Of a stretch of 64,000 nt of DNA, positions 56,030 to 64,000 are shown in pieces (positions within the stretch are counted from its first letter, which is position 1; each line of letters starts with the position of its first letter). The DNA comes from Aphanothece sacrum FPU1 (GTDB taxonomy: Bacteria; Cyanobacteriota; Cyanobacteriia; Cyanobacteriales; Microcystaceae). Position numbers and translations under genes: made by a program. The notes under the pieces were generated by a model that had not been told where the DNA came from, searched no databases, and was given only the letters and a program-made list of their open reading frames with translations. The DNA lies in NCBI RefSeq assembly GCF_003864295.1, contig NZ_BDQK01000001.1, positions 542,676 to 606,675 of the forward strand, in the 5' to 3' direction.

Positions 56030-57787
56030 ATGACTTCCATTAACGAGCAACTTACTCAACAATTTAGCCAAGCCTTAGTTAAAGCATTTGGGGATAAATT
56101 TAACGAAATTGATCCTCAAGTTTGGCCGGCCCGTGATCCCAAAAATGGAGATTATCAAGTTAATATTGCCCTTTCCTTGGCTAAACAATTAGGTCAACCT
56201 CCAAGAGCGATCGCCCAAACAATTATTGATAATTTACCCCTCAATAATATGATAGAAACCCCAACCATTGGAGGCCCTGGTTTTATCAATATTAAGATTC
56301 AAGCAACTTATCTAGAAACTCAACTGAAAACCTGGCAAAATGATCTGCGGTTAGGAGTAGAAAAATCTGCTAAAATCCAAAAAATTATTGTAGATTTTTC
56401 CAGTCCAAATATTGCTAAAGAAATGCACGTCGGACACTTACGATCTACCATTATTGGGGATTCAATAGCTCGTATTTTAGAATTTCTAGGTCATCAAGTT
56501 TTACGTCTCAATCATGTAGGAGATTGGGGTACTCAATTTGGTATGTTGATTGCTTATTTACGAGAAGTTTATCCCGACGCTTTAACTACAGCTAATGTCC
56601 TAAATATAGGAGATTTAGTTACTTTTTATAAACAAGCAAAACAACGGTTTGATGAAGACGAAATATTTAAAGAAACCGCCAGAAATGAAGTAGTAAAACT
56701 ACAAGCAGGTAATCAAGAAAGTCGTCACGCTTGGCAATTACTTTGTGAACAGTCTCGTCGAGAATTTCAGCTTATTTATGATCGGTTAGATATTCAATTA
56801 ACAGAACGAGGAGAATCTTTTTATAATCAGTTCTTAGAAGATGTTATCAAACAATTAAAAGAAAAAAAAATTCTAGAAGAAAATCAGGGAGCGCAATGTG
56901 TTTTTTTAGAAGGATTTATCAATAAAGACGGTGATCCTTTACCTCTAATTGTACAAAAATCTGATGGAGGTTACAATTATGCTACAACAGATTTAGCTGC
57001 CCTAAATTATCGTATCCAAACCGATGAAGCAGAACGCATAATTTATGTAACAGATGCGGGACAAGCTAATCATTTTGCCCAAGTTTTTCAGGTGGGCAAA
57101 AAAGCAGGAATTTTAACTGAGAAAGTAGAGATAATTCATGTTCCCTTTGGCTTAGTTAAAGGGGAAGACGGCAAAAAATTAAAGACTCGTTCAGGTGAAA
57201 TTATTAAATTAAAAGACTTATTAGATGAAGCCGTAAGTTATGCTCGTCAAGATTTAGAAAATCGCTTAGAATTAGAAGAAAGAAAAGAATCACAAACCTT
57301 TATTGCTCATGTTTCTGAAATTGTAGGAATTAGTGCAGTAAAATATGCAGATTTAAGTCAAAATCGGATTAGTGATTACATCTTTAGTTACGATAAAATG
57401 TTAGCTCTTCAAGGTAATACTGCTCCTTATATGCTCTATGCTTATGCTAGAGTACAAAGTATTAGTCGAGAGGGAAATATTGATTTTGAAAAGTTAGGAG
57501 AAAACGCTCAAATTATCCTCAAAGATGAGACAGAAATTGACTTAGCTAAATATTTATTACAATTAACCGATGTCATTAAAGAAGTGGAAAGAACCTTATT
57601 ACCTAACCGTCTCTGTGATTATTTATATGAATTAAGTAAAAAATTCAATCGATTTTATGAAAATTGTCCAGTTTTAAAATCAGAAGAACCTGTCAAAACT
57701 TCTCGTTTATTATTATCTGATTTAACGGCAAGAACCATTAAATTAGGCTTATCTTTGTTGGGAATTTCTATCTTAGAAAGAATGTAA
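56030..57787 (+). CDS. argS: Arginyl-tRNA synthetase
   Basis: ArgS charges tRNA-Arg. The 585-aa protein has an Add-1 domain (about 1-110), the class I HIGH-type motif in [17 protein letters not shown] (HVGH), [12 protein letters not shown], and the KMSK counterpart [12 protein letters not shown] with no canonical KMSK, as usual for ArgS. The DALR anticodon-binding domain ends the protein with [10 protein letters not shown]. The leader is a heptamer repeat, so translation initiation is unusual. Confidence 0.97.
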   Translation: MTSINEQLTQQFSQALVKAFGDKFNEIDPQVWPARDPKNGDYQVNIALSLAKQLGQPPRAIAQTIIDNLPLNNMIETPTIGGPGFINIKIQATYLETQLKTWQNDLRLGVEKSAKIQKIIVDFSSPNIAKEMHVGHLRSTIIGDSIARILEFLGHQVLRLNHVGDWGTQFGMLIAYLREVYPDALTTANVLNIGDLVTFYKQAKQRFDEDEIFKETARNEVVKLQAGNQESRHAWQLLCEQSRREFQLIYDRLDIQLTERGESFYNQFLEDVIKQLKEKKILEENQGAQCVFLEGFINKDGDPLPLIVQKSDGGYNYATTDLAALNYRIQTDEAERIIYVTDAGQANHFAQVFQVGKKAGILTEKVEIIHVPFGLVKGEDGKKLKTRSGEIIKLKDLLDEAVSYARQDLENRLELEERKESQTFIAHVSEIVGISAVKYADLSQNRISDYIFSYDKMLALQGNTAPYMLYAYARVQSISREGNIDFEKLGENAQIILKDETEIDLAKYLLQLTDVIKEVERTLLPNRLCDYLYELSKKFNRFYENCPVLKSEEPVKTSRLLLSDLTARTIKLGLSLLGISILERM

Positions 57788-58016
57788 ACTTAGCTTACTA
57801 TGGCAGTTCTAAGTACCGATATCTCCTACGTAATTTCAGGGATATATCTTTATCTAAATAGAGGATATACAGTGTAAATTCTGTTGTTTGAAGCCTATGC
57901 TTCCCTATAAGCTGATGATAGTCAAGCGCACTCAAGACTGAACCAAAACAAACCGCTAATCTAGCGTCTTGTCTTAACTCTCTTGTTGCAGATAACTTTC
58001 ACAGTGCCTATTTGCT

Positions 58017-58793
58017 ATGTATACTCCTGCCAAAGAAAACTTGAAAGTCGAAACGCTTAGTTTGTTTCGTGAATATAAAGAAACCGGAAAAACTGACTTA
58101 CGTAATCAAATTTTAGAACTCAATTTTGGCTTGGTTCGCAAAGAAGCATATCATTGGGTTAACCAATGTACTGAAAGCTATGAAGATTTATTACAAGTAG
58201 GTTGTTTAGGTTTGATTCGAGCCATTGAGAGATTTAGCTTAGATAAAGGTCATGCCTTTAGTTCTTTTGCCATTCCCTACATACGAGGCGAAATTCAACA
58301 CTATTTACGAGATAAAGGATATACAGTCCGTATTCCTCGACGTTGGTTAGAATTAGGACAACAGTCCGTGAACATTAAACAAGACTTTCGCAAACAATTC
58401 AACCGTCAACCGACTAATTCAGAAATTGCTCAAATTTTGGAAATTCCGTTAAAAGAATGGCAAGAAATTCAACTGGCTTTCCAAAATCGAGAACCTCTGA
58501 GTCTAGATGTTAAAGTAGGAAATGACGGAGACGGACAAACCTGTTTAGGAGATTTAGTTGCAGATCCTCATTATCGTAGTTTTCAATTAAGTCAAGAAGA
58601 TCAATTTCGTCTACAACAAGCGTTATCACAATTGGAAGAACGTACCCGCAATATTTTAGAATTTGTGTTTCTCAAAGATCTCACCCAACGAGAAGCCGCC
58701 GAACAACTAGGAATTAGTGTTGTAACCGTGTCTCGTCGGGTTAAAAAAGGCTTAGCACTCCTCAAACAATCTATGCTTCAAGAGATCTGTTAA
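58017..58793 (+). CDS. sigF: RNA polymerase group 3 sigma factor, SigF type
   Basis: This is an alternative sigma factor of 258 aa. Region 2 reads EDLLQVGCLGLIRAIERFSLDKG...FSSFAIPYIRGEI, region 3 VRIPRRWLE and region 4 LTQREAAEQLGISVVTVSRR (helix-turn-helix). Length and sequence match the cyanobacterial SigF group. In Synechocystis SigF controls pilus genes and motility; target genes here (for example pilMNOQ) are inferred. A long AT-rich leader (57788-58016) has no other gene. A strong hairpin follows the stop. Confidence 0.88.
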   Translation: MYTPAKENLKVETLSLFREYKETGKTDLRNQILELNFGLVRKEAYHWVNQCTESYEDLLQVGCLGLIRAIERFSLDKGHAFSSFAIPYIRGEIQHYLRDKGYTVRIPRRWLELGQQSVNIKQDFRKQFNRQPTNSEIAQILEIPLKEWQEIQLAFQNREPLSLDVKVGNDGDGQTCLGDLVADPHYRSFQLSQEDQFRLQQALSQLEERTRNILEFVFLKDLTQREAAEQLGISVVTVSRRVKKGLALLKQSMLQEIC

Positions 58794-58815
58794 TTCACCA
58801 ATTTTGTACTTGAAC

Positions 58816-58849
58816 AGTTGAGGGTTAGGGATATTCCTAACCCTCAACT
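58816..58849 (+). terminator. Perfect 14-bp hairpin after sigF
   Basis: AGTTGAGGGTTAGG and CCTAACCCTCAACT pair without mismatch around the loop GATATT, 23 nt after the sigF stop. A CTTTGG and then a loose T-rich stretch follow. This is the best terminator candidate in the window. Confidence 0.7.
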
Positions 58850-58930
58850 CTTTGGTCATTCTTTTAAATATTGGTCAAATCTTGATTGATCGAGATAAAC
58901 TATGAAAAATCCAACTACCAGAAAATTATT

Positions 58931-59755
58931 ATGAAAACAGGAATTATATCCTCATTCTTAAGCTTACTTATTATTTTATTGATTGGACTAGGATTTATCT
59001 CTCCTGTCTTAGCTCAAGATATCAATAATTCTTCAATTACCCAAGAACAATTACAACAGGGGGATAAAATAGCTCAACAAGCTATTGAAGCCGCAGAAAA
59101 AGGGGAATTTAGCCAAGCAGAAGCTTATTGGACTCAATTAATTGAAACTTTTCCCACTAACCCTGCTGTCTGGAGTAATCGTGGTAACTCCCGTGTCAGT
59201 CAGAATAAGTTAGAAGAGGCGATCGCGGATTTCAACCAGGCGATTGAATTAGCTCCCCATGCTGCTGATCCTTATCTTAACCGAGGAACAGCCCTAGAAG
59301 CGCAAGGAAACTATCAAGGGGCTATTGCTGACTATAATAAGGTATTGGCACTCAATCCTAATGATGCTATGGCTTATAATAATCGAGGCAATGCCGAAGC
59401 TGGACTAGGGCAATGGACAGAAGCTCTGACGGATTATCAAGAAGCGGCTAAAATTTCGCCAAATTTTGCCTTTGCTCGTGCTAATGCTGCTTTAGCTCTC
59501 TATCAAGTGGGCAAAACTCCTGAAGCGTTGACCCAAATGCGTAATCTCGTCCGAAAATATCCCATGTTTCCTGATATTCGGGCTGCTTTAACGGCTGTTT
59601 TATGGGAAATGGGACAACAGGGAGAGGCCGAAAGTAACTGGGTTGCTGCCATAGGAATTGATAACCGTTATCAAGACTTAGACTGGGTGAAAACCATCCG
59701 TCGTTGGCCTCCTCAAATGGTAGTTGCGTTAGATAAATTTTTGAATTTGAAATAA
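58931..59755 (+). CDS. Exported TPR-repeat protein
   Basis: The 274-aa protein has a signal peptide (hydrophobic 8-32, cleavage near PVLAQD) and about four to five TPRs (for example AVWSNRGNSRVSQNKLEEAI, DPYLNRGTALEAQGNYQGAI, AYNNRGNAEAGLGQWTEAL). This family of lumenal or periplasmic TPR proteins is common in cyanobacteria and plastids, with roles in assembly of photosynthetic complexes suggested for some. The start is the ATG at 58931, which fits the signal peptide; an in-frame start at 58886 adds 15 charged residues. Specific function unknown. Confidence 0.82.
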   Translation: MKTGIISSFLSLLIILLIGLGFISPVLAQDINNSSITQEQLQQGDKIAQQAIEAAEKGEFSQAEAYWTQLIETFPTNPAVWSNRGNSRVSQNKLEEAIADFNQAIELAPHAADPYLNRGTALEAQGNYQGAIADYNKVLALNPNDAMAYNNRGNAEAGLGQWTEALTDYQEAAKISPNFAFARANAALALYQVGKTPEALTQMRNLVRKYPMFPDIRAALTAVLWEMGQQGEAESNWVAAIGIDNRYQDLDWVKTIRRWPPQMVVALDKFLNLK

Positions 59756-59829
59756 TTCCTCAAAACTTAGGGGCAAAACACAATGTTAATCCCCTACATA
59801 AAATTAGTTTAAAAAAACAGGAGAAAATT

Positions 59830-60447
59830 ATGGTATCAACAATTGTTAAATTAACCTTTGAGGACTATCTTAGACAATATCCTGATGGAGAAGGAAAATT
59901 TGAATTAGTTAATGGAGAATTAGTCAAAGTGGAACCAATAAAAGCGCATAAAAATGTAGCTAGATTTTTAGTTAAAGCTTTTGATCGAGAAAGTGAACGG
60001 TTAGAATTAGATTATGTTGTTGATAAAGATATTATCATCAGAACTTTGACGAAAGAAGGAGAAGAAAGAGGACGTATTCCTGATGTTAGTGTAGTAAAAG
60101 GTTCAATTTGGAATGTTAATCCAACTGCTTATGGAGCGATTATTGAACCACTTGAATTAGCGGTAGAAGTTACTTCTACAAATTGGGATGATGATTATAT
60201 TGATAAACTGGATGAATATGAAAGATTAGGCATTAAAGAATATTGGATCGTGGATTATTTAGCGATCGCATCTCGTAATTATTTAGGGAATCCTAAAATT
60301 CCTACTGTTTTTGTTTATCAGCTTATTGAAGGTAAATATCAAGTTAAATCTTTTCGAGAACAAGATATTATTATTTCTGCCATATTTCCAGAATTAAAAA
60401 TCACTGTAGAGCAAATTATTGATGCTTCTGGAATAGGCAAAATTTAG
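59830..60447 (+). CDS. Uma2-family (DUF820) putative endonuclease
   Basis: This is the second Uma2 protein of the window, 205 aa, without the coiled tail of the first. The core shows FEDYLRQYPDGEGKFELVNG, GRIPDVSVVKGS, LELAVEVTSTNWDDDYIDKL and GIKEYWIVDYLA, giving the D-xn-E-x-K-like nuclease residues. AGGAGAAAATT precedes the ATG. Function in cyanobacteria is not established; many copies exist per genome, perhaps as mobile-element passengers. Confidence 0.85.
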   Translation: MVSTIVKLTFEDYLRQYPDGEGKFELVNGELVKVEPIKAHKNVARFLVKAFDRESERLELDYVVDKDIIIRTLTKEGEERGRIPDVSVVKGSIWNVNPTAYGAIIEPLELAVEVTSTNWDDDYIDKLDEYERLGIKEYWIVDYLAIASRNYLGNPKIPTVFVYQLIEGKYQVKSFREQDIIISAIFPELKITVEQIIDASGIGKI

Positions 60448-60488
60448 CTTCTAACGTAAGTTTACTAATTGATTAATGTAAAAAAACC

Positions 60489-60552
60489 TCCGGCGGGTTT
60501 ATTTAACTTTTTTGTGAGAATCATTGATGTATGTAAAAAACCCGCCCCTACT
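60489..60552. repeat. GC-rich palindromic intergenic repeat, single copy
   Basis: One 64-bp unit (CTCCGGCGGGTTTATTTAAC to CCCGCCCCTAC) with the TGTGAGAATCATTGATGTAT centre. It lies between convergent Uma2 and LysR genes. Confidence 0.75.
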
Positions 60553-60609
60553 ACAAATTTTATGTAATTAATTTTGTCTACCTACTTAACTAGCAACTTG
60601 GGCTTTTCA

Positions 60610-61584
60610 TTAAGCTGAAAGAGAATTAGTTGTTAAAAATTGCTCAAAAGAGTTCAGTCGTTGTTTAACCAAACGGCAAAAATCAGCAATAGGAGGAATA
60701 GTTAAGCGATCGCTTGTTGTCACTAAAACGACTTCACGGATGAGACGGTTAGGCAATTTTAGGGTAGTCAAACTATTAGAAGAAACTTCCGTTATATCTT
60801 GTAAGGGACGAACCACTAAACTAGGATCATGACGACATTCGATCAAAGCAGTTTGAGGAAGAAGAGCAATAATTTCTCCCTGTCTAACTACCCCACGAAA
60901 CCCATCTAAAGTATTTAACTCCATCACTGCGTTAATAATTAAATTATGGCTAGTAAACCACTCTTGTAACAGTCGTTGCATCCCATAACCCTCCTTAAAC
61001 ACAACTTGAGGATATTTAACCAGTTCAGTACAGGGAATCTGTTGATAAACGGTTAAGGGGTGGTTGACTGACATTAATACTTCAATGGGTTCTTCATAAA
61101 GGAAGTCTACAATCATTTCCGAACTGGTTGTCAAGAAACGATTATTCATGACAATGGCCACATCTACTAACCCATCTCGTAAGACTTTTAAAGCGCGATC
61201 GCTTCCTAATGCGGTTACTCGTAATTGTACATGAGGATAATCTCGACAGAATTTTTGTAAAATAGGGGGCAAATACTGAGAACAAATGGAGTGAATGGCC
61301 GCGATACAGAGTTCTGGTTGTTTTCCCGCTTGTAAATCAGTAATTTCTTGAGTAACTGTTGCCCATTCGTGACAAATTTTTTTAGCCCGTGGAAGAAATT
61401 TTTCCCCGGCAAGCGTTAATTTAGCCTGAGCGGTACGATGAAATAATAAACAGCCCAGGACAGCTTCTAATGCTTGAATTTGTCGGCTAATGGTAGATTG
61501 AGTTACCCCGCACTTTCCGGCGGCTTGTCCAAAGTTGCCCGTGTCTGCGATGGCTAAAAATGCCTGTAACTGCTCAATTCGCAT
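60610..61584 (-). CDS. LysR-type transcriptional regulator
   Basis: The 324-aa regulator has an N-terminal HTH (MRIEQLQAFLAIADTGNFGQ, GVTQSTISRQIQALE) and a C-terminal effector-binding domain with LRVTALGSDRALKVLRDGL and FKEGYGMQRLLQEWF. Overall it resembles the NtcB-type nitrogen regulators of cyanobacteria, but assignment is not certain. The start is ATG 61584, matching LysR proteins; the in-frame start at 61668 adds 28 residues. It is divergent from three DsrE-family genes (gap 181 bp), the classic arrangement of a LysR regulator and its target. Confidence 0.85.
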   Translation of the reverse strand: MRIEQLQAFLAIADTGNFGQAAGKCGVTQSTISRQIQALEAVLGCLLFHRTAQAKLTLAGEKFLPRAKKICHEWATVTQEITDLQAGKQPELCIAAIHSICSQYLPPILQKFCRDYPHVQLRVTALGSDRALKVLRDGLVDVAIVMNNRFLTTSSEMIVDFLYEEPIEVLMSVNHPLTVYQQIPCTELVKYPQVVFKEGYGMQRLLQEWFTSHNLIINAVMELNTLDGFRGVVRQGEIIALLPQTALIECRHDPSLVVRPLQDITEVSSNSLTTLKLPNRLIREVVLVTTSDRLTIPPIADFCRLVKQRLNSFEQFLTTNSLSA

Positions 61585-61765
61585 GGGTGAGGCGGCTATT
61601 CCTGCATTAAATCCTAATAATTTAACCATAACCCATTTTAGCCCTAAGTTTAGTAGAAATTGATACAAGATATCTGATAAATTTTAAAGAAAGCTTTAAT
61701 TTAGGCTGGTTTAGTCTAATTAGAAACTATGGTTAAAGACGATAATATTTGAGCAGAAACAGCCG

Positions 61766-62086
61766 ATGGGTAAATATTTTTTAATCGAGTCCCAAAGTCC
61801 GTTTGAGTCTACTGAGGTTAATTATAATTATGAATTAGCGTCCGATCTGGCAATTTCAGGTCATGAAGTTACCTTATTTTTAGTGGAAAATGGGGTATTA
61901 GCGGTTCGTTCTACTGATACTTCTCTCGATTTAACAAAACTTAATCAAGTTAACCTCTTAGCAGATGAATTTTCCCTTCAAGAAAGAGGAATTGATTCTT
62001 CAGAAATTGGTTCTAACATCAAAATTTCTAGTCTTGAATGCGTAGTAAATGCTATGGCAGAAGGTCAGAAAATGATGTGGCTTTGA
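61766..62086 (+). CDS. DsrE-family protein (first of three)
   Basis: A small protein of 106 aa with the DsrE/DsrF-like Rossmann-like fold: FLIESQSPFES at the N-terminus, ASDLAISGHEVTLFLVENGV and a C-terminal part with SSLECVVNAMAEG. The usual catalytic Cys position is not obvious; only Cys in SLECVV is present. DsrE-type proteins act in sulfur relay (TusBCD/DsrEFH) or bind small thiol carriers. Here three DsrE-type genes follow each other, so a heteromeric complex is suggested. It is divergent from the LysR gene. Confidence 0.65.
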   Translation: MGKYFLIESQSPFESTEVNYNYELASDLAISGHEVTLFLVENGVLAVRSTDTSLDLTKLNQVNLLADEFSLQERGIDSSEIGSNIKISSLECVVNAMAEGQKMMWL

Positions 62087-62113
62087 AGAAGGCAGTAGAT
62101 TAGATTCTAGTAA

Positions 62114-62248
62114 GTAGGGGCGGTTTTTTGTAGGGGCGGGTTTTTGTAGGGGCGGGTTTTTTACAGGATTTATGATACTCACAAAAAAGTTAAATAAACC
62201 CGCCCCCTATGACATGATACTCACAAAAAAGTTAGATCAACCTGCCGG
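62114..62248. repeat. GC-rich palindromic repeat, compound copy inside the DsrE cluster
   Basis: Three left arms (GTAGGGGCGGTTTT, GTAGGGGCGGGTTT twice) and two right arms (AAATAAACCCGCCCCC; TTAGATCAACCTGCC). It splits the first from the second DsrE gene, so the two may not be on one transcript unless read through. Confidence 0.75.
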
Positions 62249-62320
62249 AGGCTGTGCCATTAATTCTACTTATGTACTTATATGCCAGAAATTCAACAAA
62301 CAACAAGGAGAGACAATTAA

Positions 62321-62731
62321 GTGAGTGAGATAACCTTAACATTTTTGGTGATGGATGGCCCCTTTGAACAAGCCAGAACAACGACAGCTTTTAGACTCAT
62401 AGATGCAGCCTTAAATAAAGGTTACAATGTCAATGTTTTTGCTTATGAAGGAGGCGTATCTTTATCCTTTGCTGAACAAAAACCCCATGCAAATACAGTT
62501 CATGGTCGTTCTTTTGAAGAAGAAAATCATCCTTTAACTAAAGATTGGATTGCCGCTCTTCAGGAAAAAGCTAAATTAAAAGAATGTCAATTTAACTGGA
62601 CTAATTGTGGTCTTTGTATTGATGAAAGAGGGGTAGGAAATGTTATCTATGGGTGTAGTCGAGGAGGGCCAAAAGATTTTTGGCAATGGGCAATACAATC
62701 TAATTCAACCTTAGTTATTGGCACAAAATAA
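62321..62731 (+). CDS. DsrE-family protein (second of three), with CxxC
   Basis: A 136-aa DsrE/TusD-like protein with MSEITLTFLVMDGPFEQART, ALNKGYNVNVFAYEGGV and the Cys motif WTNCGLCIDERGVGN, where TusD/DsrE proteins carry their active-site Cys. It may transfer sulfane sulfur as part of a DsrEFH-like complex. The GTG start follows AAGGAG by 9-10 nt. The third gene begins 11 nt after its stop, so these two are co-transcribed. Confidence 0.75.
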   Translation: MSEITLTFLVMDGPFEQARTTTAFRLIDAALNKGYNVNVFAYEGGVSLSFAEQKPHANTVHGRSFEEENHPLTKDWIAALQEKAKLKECQFNWTNCGLCIDERGVGNVIYGCSRGGPKDFWQWAIQSNSTLVIGTK

Positions 62732-62742
62732 GTAGAGGAACC

Positions 62743-63123
62743 ATGAAAGTATTACAAATTATTCAATCCGCTTATCGCTGTATTGTAGAAGAACAAGATG
62801 ATCCTGTAATTTGGTTTGCTCAAGTCTTAAAATCAGGGGATGGAGACGTTGATATTTTGCTCAAAGGTAACGCTGTTAATTATGCTGTAAATGGACAAGG
62901 AGGAGATGGAATAATCCTGGGAACTTGGCAACAAACTTGTCCGGCAAAAGTTGATCAAGATTTACACCAAGCTCTTAATAGTGGGTTAAAAGTATACGCG
63001 ATCGCAGAAGATATTACCTTAAGAGGTATTCCCGAAACTAAATTAATTTCTGGAATTCAAAAATTATCTCGTAAGGAATTACCTAATTTATTTGAAGAAT
63101 ACGATCAAGTTTGGTCTTGGTAA
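62743..63123 (+). CDS. DsrE-family protein (third of three)
   Basis: The 126-aa protein belongs to the same superfamily (MKVLQIIQSAYRCIVEEQDDP, ADILLKGNAV-like strand DVDILLKGNAVNYAVNG, GLKVYAIAEDITLRGI). Cys12 (AYRCIVEE) and Cys67 (QQTCPAK) are the only cysteines. It would correspond to DsrF/TusC or DsrH/TusB of a sulfur relay. GAGGAA precedes the ATG, 11 nt after the second gene. No DsrC/TusE partner is in the window. Confidence 0.7.
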   Translation: MKVLQIIQSAYRCIVEEQDDPVIWFAQVLKSGDGDVDILLKGNAVNYAVNGQGGDGIILGTWQQTCPAKVDQDLHQALNSGLKVYAIAEDITLRGIPETKLISGIQKLSRKELPNLFEEYDQVWSW

Positions 63124-63181
63124 TTTGTCGGGTGGGCATTGCCCACCTTACCTATTGTTAAATTTTATTAATCTAAAAAAA

Positions 63182-63817
63182 ATGACAATAAAGCAAGATA
63201 ATTTTGTTGTTTCTCCGATGACCCTAGATGAGCTTAACTTAGCTTTAAGTTGGGCTGCTAATGAAGGATAGAATCCTGGTATTGATGATGCTAATAACTT
63301 TTATATAGCTGATCCTACAGGCTTTTTAATGGGAAAATTAAACGGAGAACCTATTAGTTGTATTTCTGCAGTTAGATATAATTATAATTTTAACTTTATC
63401 GGTATTTATATTGTTAAATCTCAGTGGAGAAAACAAGGATTTGGCTTAAAAACTTGGCAACAAGCTTTAAACTTAATTAACCAAAAACCAGCCGCTTTAG
63501 ATGCTGTTTTACAACAAGTAGATAATTATCATAAATTTGGCTTTAAACCAACTCATAATCATTGTCGTTATCAAGGAATAATTAAAGGACAAATATCTGA
63601 GGATATTATTGATTTAAAAACTATCAATTTTGAACAGCTTTGTCGTTATGATAGTCAATATTTTCCTGCTTATCGTCCCCAGTTTCTTAAACAATGGATC
63701 AATCAACCTCATGGCACTGGTTATGGCATAATAAATAATAATGAATTAGCAAGCAAAGGTTGTCTACACAACCTATTATCTAGTCCGCGCTCGTCGGACT
63801 TCGTTTCTATAGCATAA
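63182..63817 (+). pseudogene. GNAT N-acetyltransferase, nonsense-mutated and C-terminally truncated
   Basis: The frame starts MTIKQDNFVVSPMTLDELNL and is interrupted by TAG at 63269, where the family has Trp (AANEG-stop-NPG for AANEGWNPG), a single-base change from TGG. After the stop the frame continues as YIADPTGFLMGKLNGEPISC, VRYNYNFNFIGIYIVKSQWR and KQGFGLKTWQQALN, the acetyl-CoA-binding motif. The C-terminus loses the family sequence after GIINNNELA and runs into palindromic repeats (63750-63829). An in-frame ATG at 63329 exists, but a product from there lacks the first strands. Probably non-functional. Confidence 0.8.
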
Positions 63818-63829
63818 GGCTTTAGCCTT
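63750..63829. repeat. Cluster of short palindromes
   Basis: GGTTGTCTACACAACC, AGTCCGCGCTCGTCGGACT (63782-63800) and AAGGCTTTAGCCTT (63816-63829) are three consecutive hairpins. They lie over the broken end of the GNAT gene and between it and the convergent ppk1 end. A repeat-insertion scar or bidirectional terminator are both possible. Confidence 0.55.
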
Positions 63830-63877
63830 TTGTTAATGATTAGTTTAGCATAATAAGTCCGATTGACCCCTACATAA

Positions 63878-64000
63878 TTAAACATTTCCCGCCGATTTTA
63901 AAGCCATTTCCATGAAAATATTTTGAGAACTTTGTTCAGGGCCATTGTCACTTGAATAACGTTGAATATAACTGCCATCAGTTTGTAATTCCCAAGCTTG
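63878..64000 (-). CDS. ppk1: Probable polyphosphate kinase 1, C-terminal end (partial)
   Basis: On the minus strand 40 codons are open to the window edge and end with a stop at 63878-63880. The residues AWELQTDGSYIQR and later QSSQNIFMEMALK match the C-terminal tail of cyanobacterial Ppk1, which makes polyphosphate from ATP. The bulk of the gene lies beyond the right edge. Assignment rests on this tail alone. Confidence 0.6.
   Translation of the reverse strand, partial: QAWELQTDGSYIQRYSSDNGPEQSSQNIFMEMALKSAGNV

Noticed and set aside
57788-58016. tRNA or small RNA in the sigF leader
   Set aside because: No cloverleaf with a TTCGA-type loop or conserved RNA signature could be built from the sequence.
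61215-61412. Minus-strand frame inside the LysR gene
   Set aside because: It overlaps the LysR frame entirely and has no ribosome site or family match.

Overview
The window is chromosomal DNA of a unicellular cyanobacterium, most like the Crocosphaera/Cyanothece group. The evidence is ndhN, ycf66, two FutA-type iron-binding proteins, an SLH-domain porin, ebsA, pilMNOQ, a group 3 (SigF-type) sigma factor, a dnaE gene ending in a split intein, AT-rich codon use and many GCGATCGC (HIP1) palindromes. The exact species cannot be named from sequence alone. No rRNA, tRNA, CRISPR array, prophage or intact insertion sequence was seen.

Layout. 1-738 is pdxJ. 1171-7792 is an iron-acquisition locus: two tandem Tat-exported FutA-type proteins, a near-perfect Fur box, an SLH porin with an alanine-rich insertion, FeoA, a two-domain multicopper oxidase and a lipoprotein. 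7793-15185 holds an Orn/Lys/Arg decarboxylase with a duplicated tail fragment, a response regulator, ndhN, a GT4 glycosyltransferase, comB and a membrane Ser/Thr kinase. 15601-20493 is the type IV pilus operon pilMNOQ. 20608-25984 has uppP, malQ, a DM13 protein, a Uma2 nuclease with a Gln-rich coil and a solute-binding protein. 26012-30940 has dnaE-N, heptamer repeats, a DUF2993 protein, a GerMN protein and hemJ. 31226-36660 has glgB, a TPR protein and transketolase. 37200-37649 is a broken higBA module. 37848-49447 has tamB, ycf66 and a giant polytopic membrane protein. 49547-51035 is a decayed accessory patch with an N-terminally short cyanoexosortase. 51166-59755 has dusA, ebsA, a PTA-like protein, prsA, bioD, argS, sigF and a TPR protein. 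59830-64000 has a second Uma2 protein, a LysR regulator divergent from three DsrE-family genes, a GNAT pseudogene and the 3' end of a probable ppk1.

Themes. Surface and pilus functions recur: pilMNOQ, ebsA and sigF, with an exosortase remnant. Carbon-storage and sugar genes are present (malQ, glgB, tktA). Intergenic space is dominated by short repeats: a GC-rich palindrome family, 7-bp tandem repeats that touch start and stop codons, and nested inverted repeats. Several genes show recent decay (higB, GNAT, exosortase, a 3' decarboxylase duplicate). The best candidates for under-described biology are the iron locus and the LysR/DsrE triad. The split intein and pilus genes are well-known systems.
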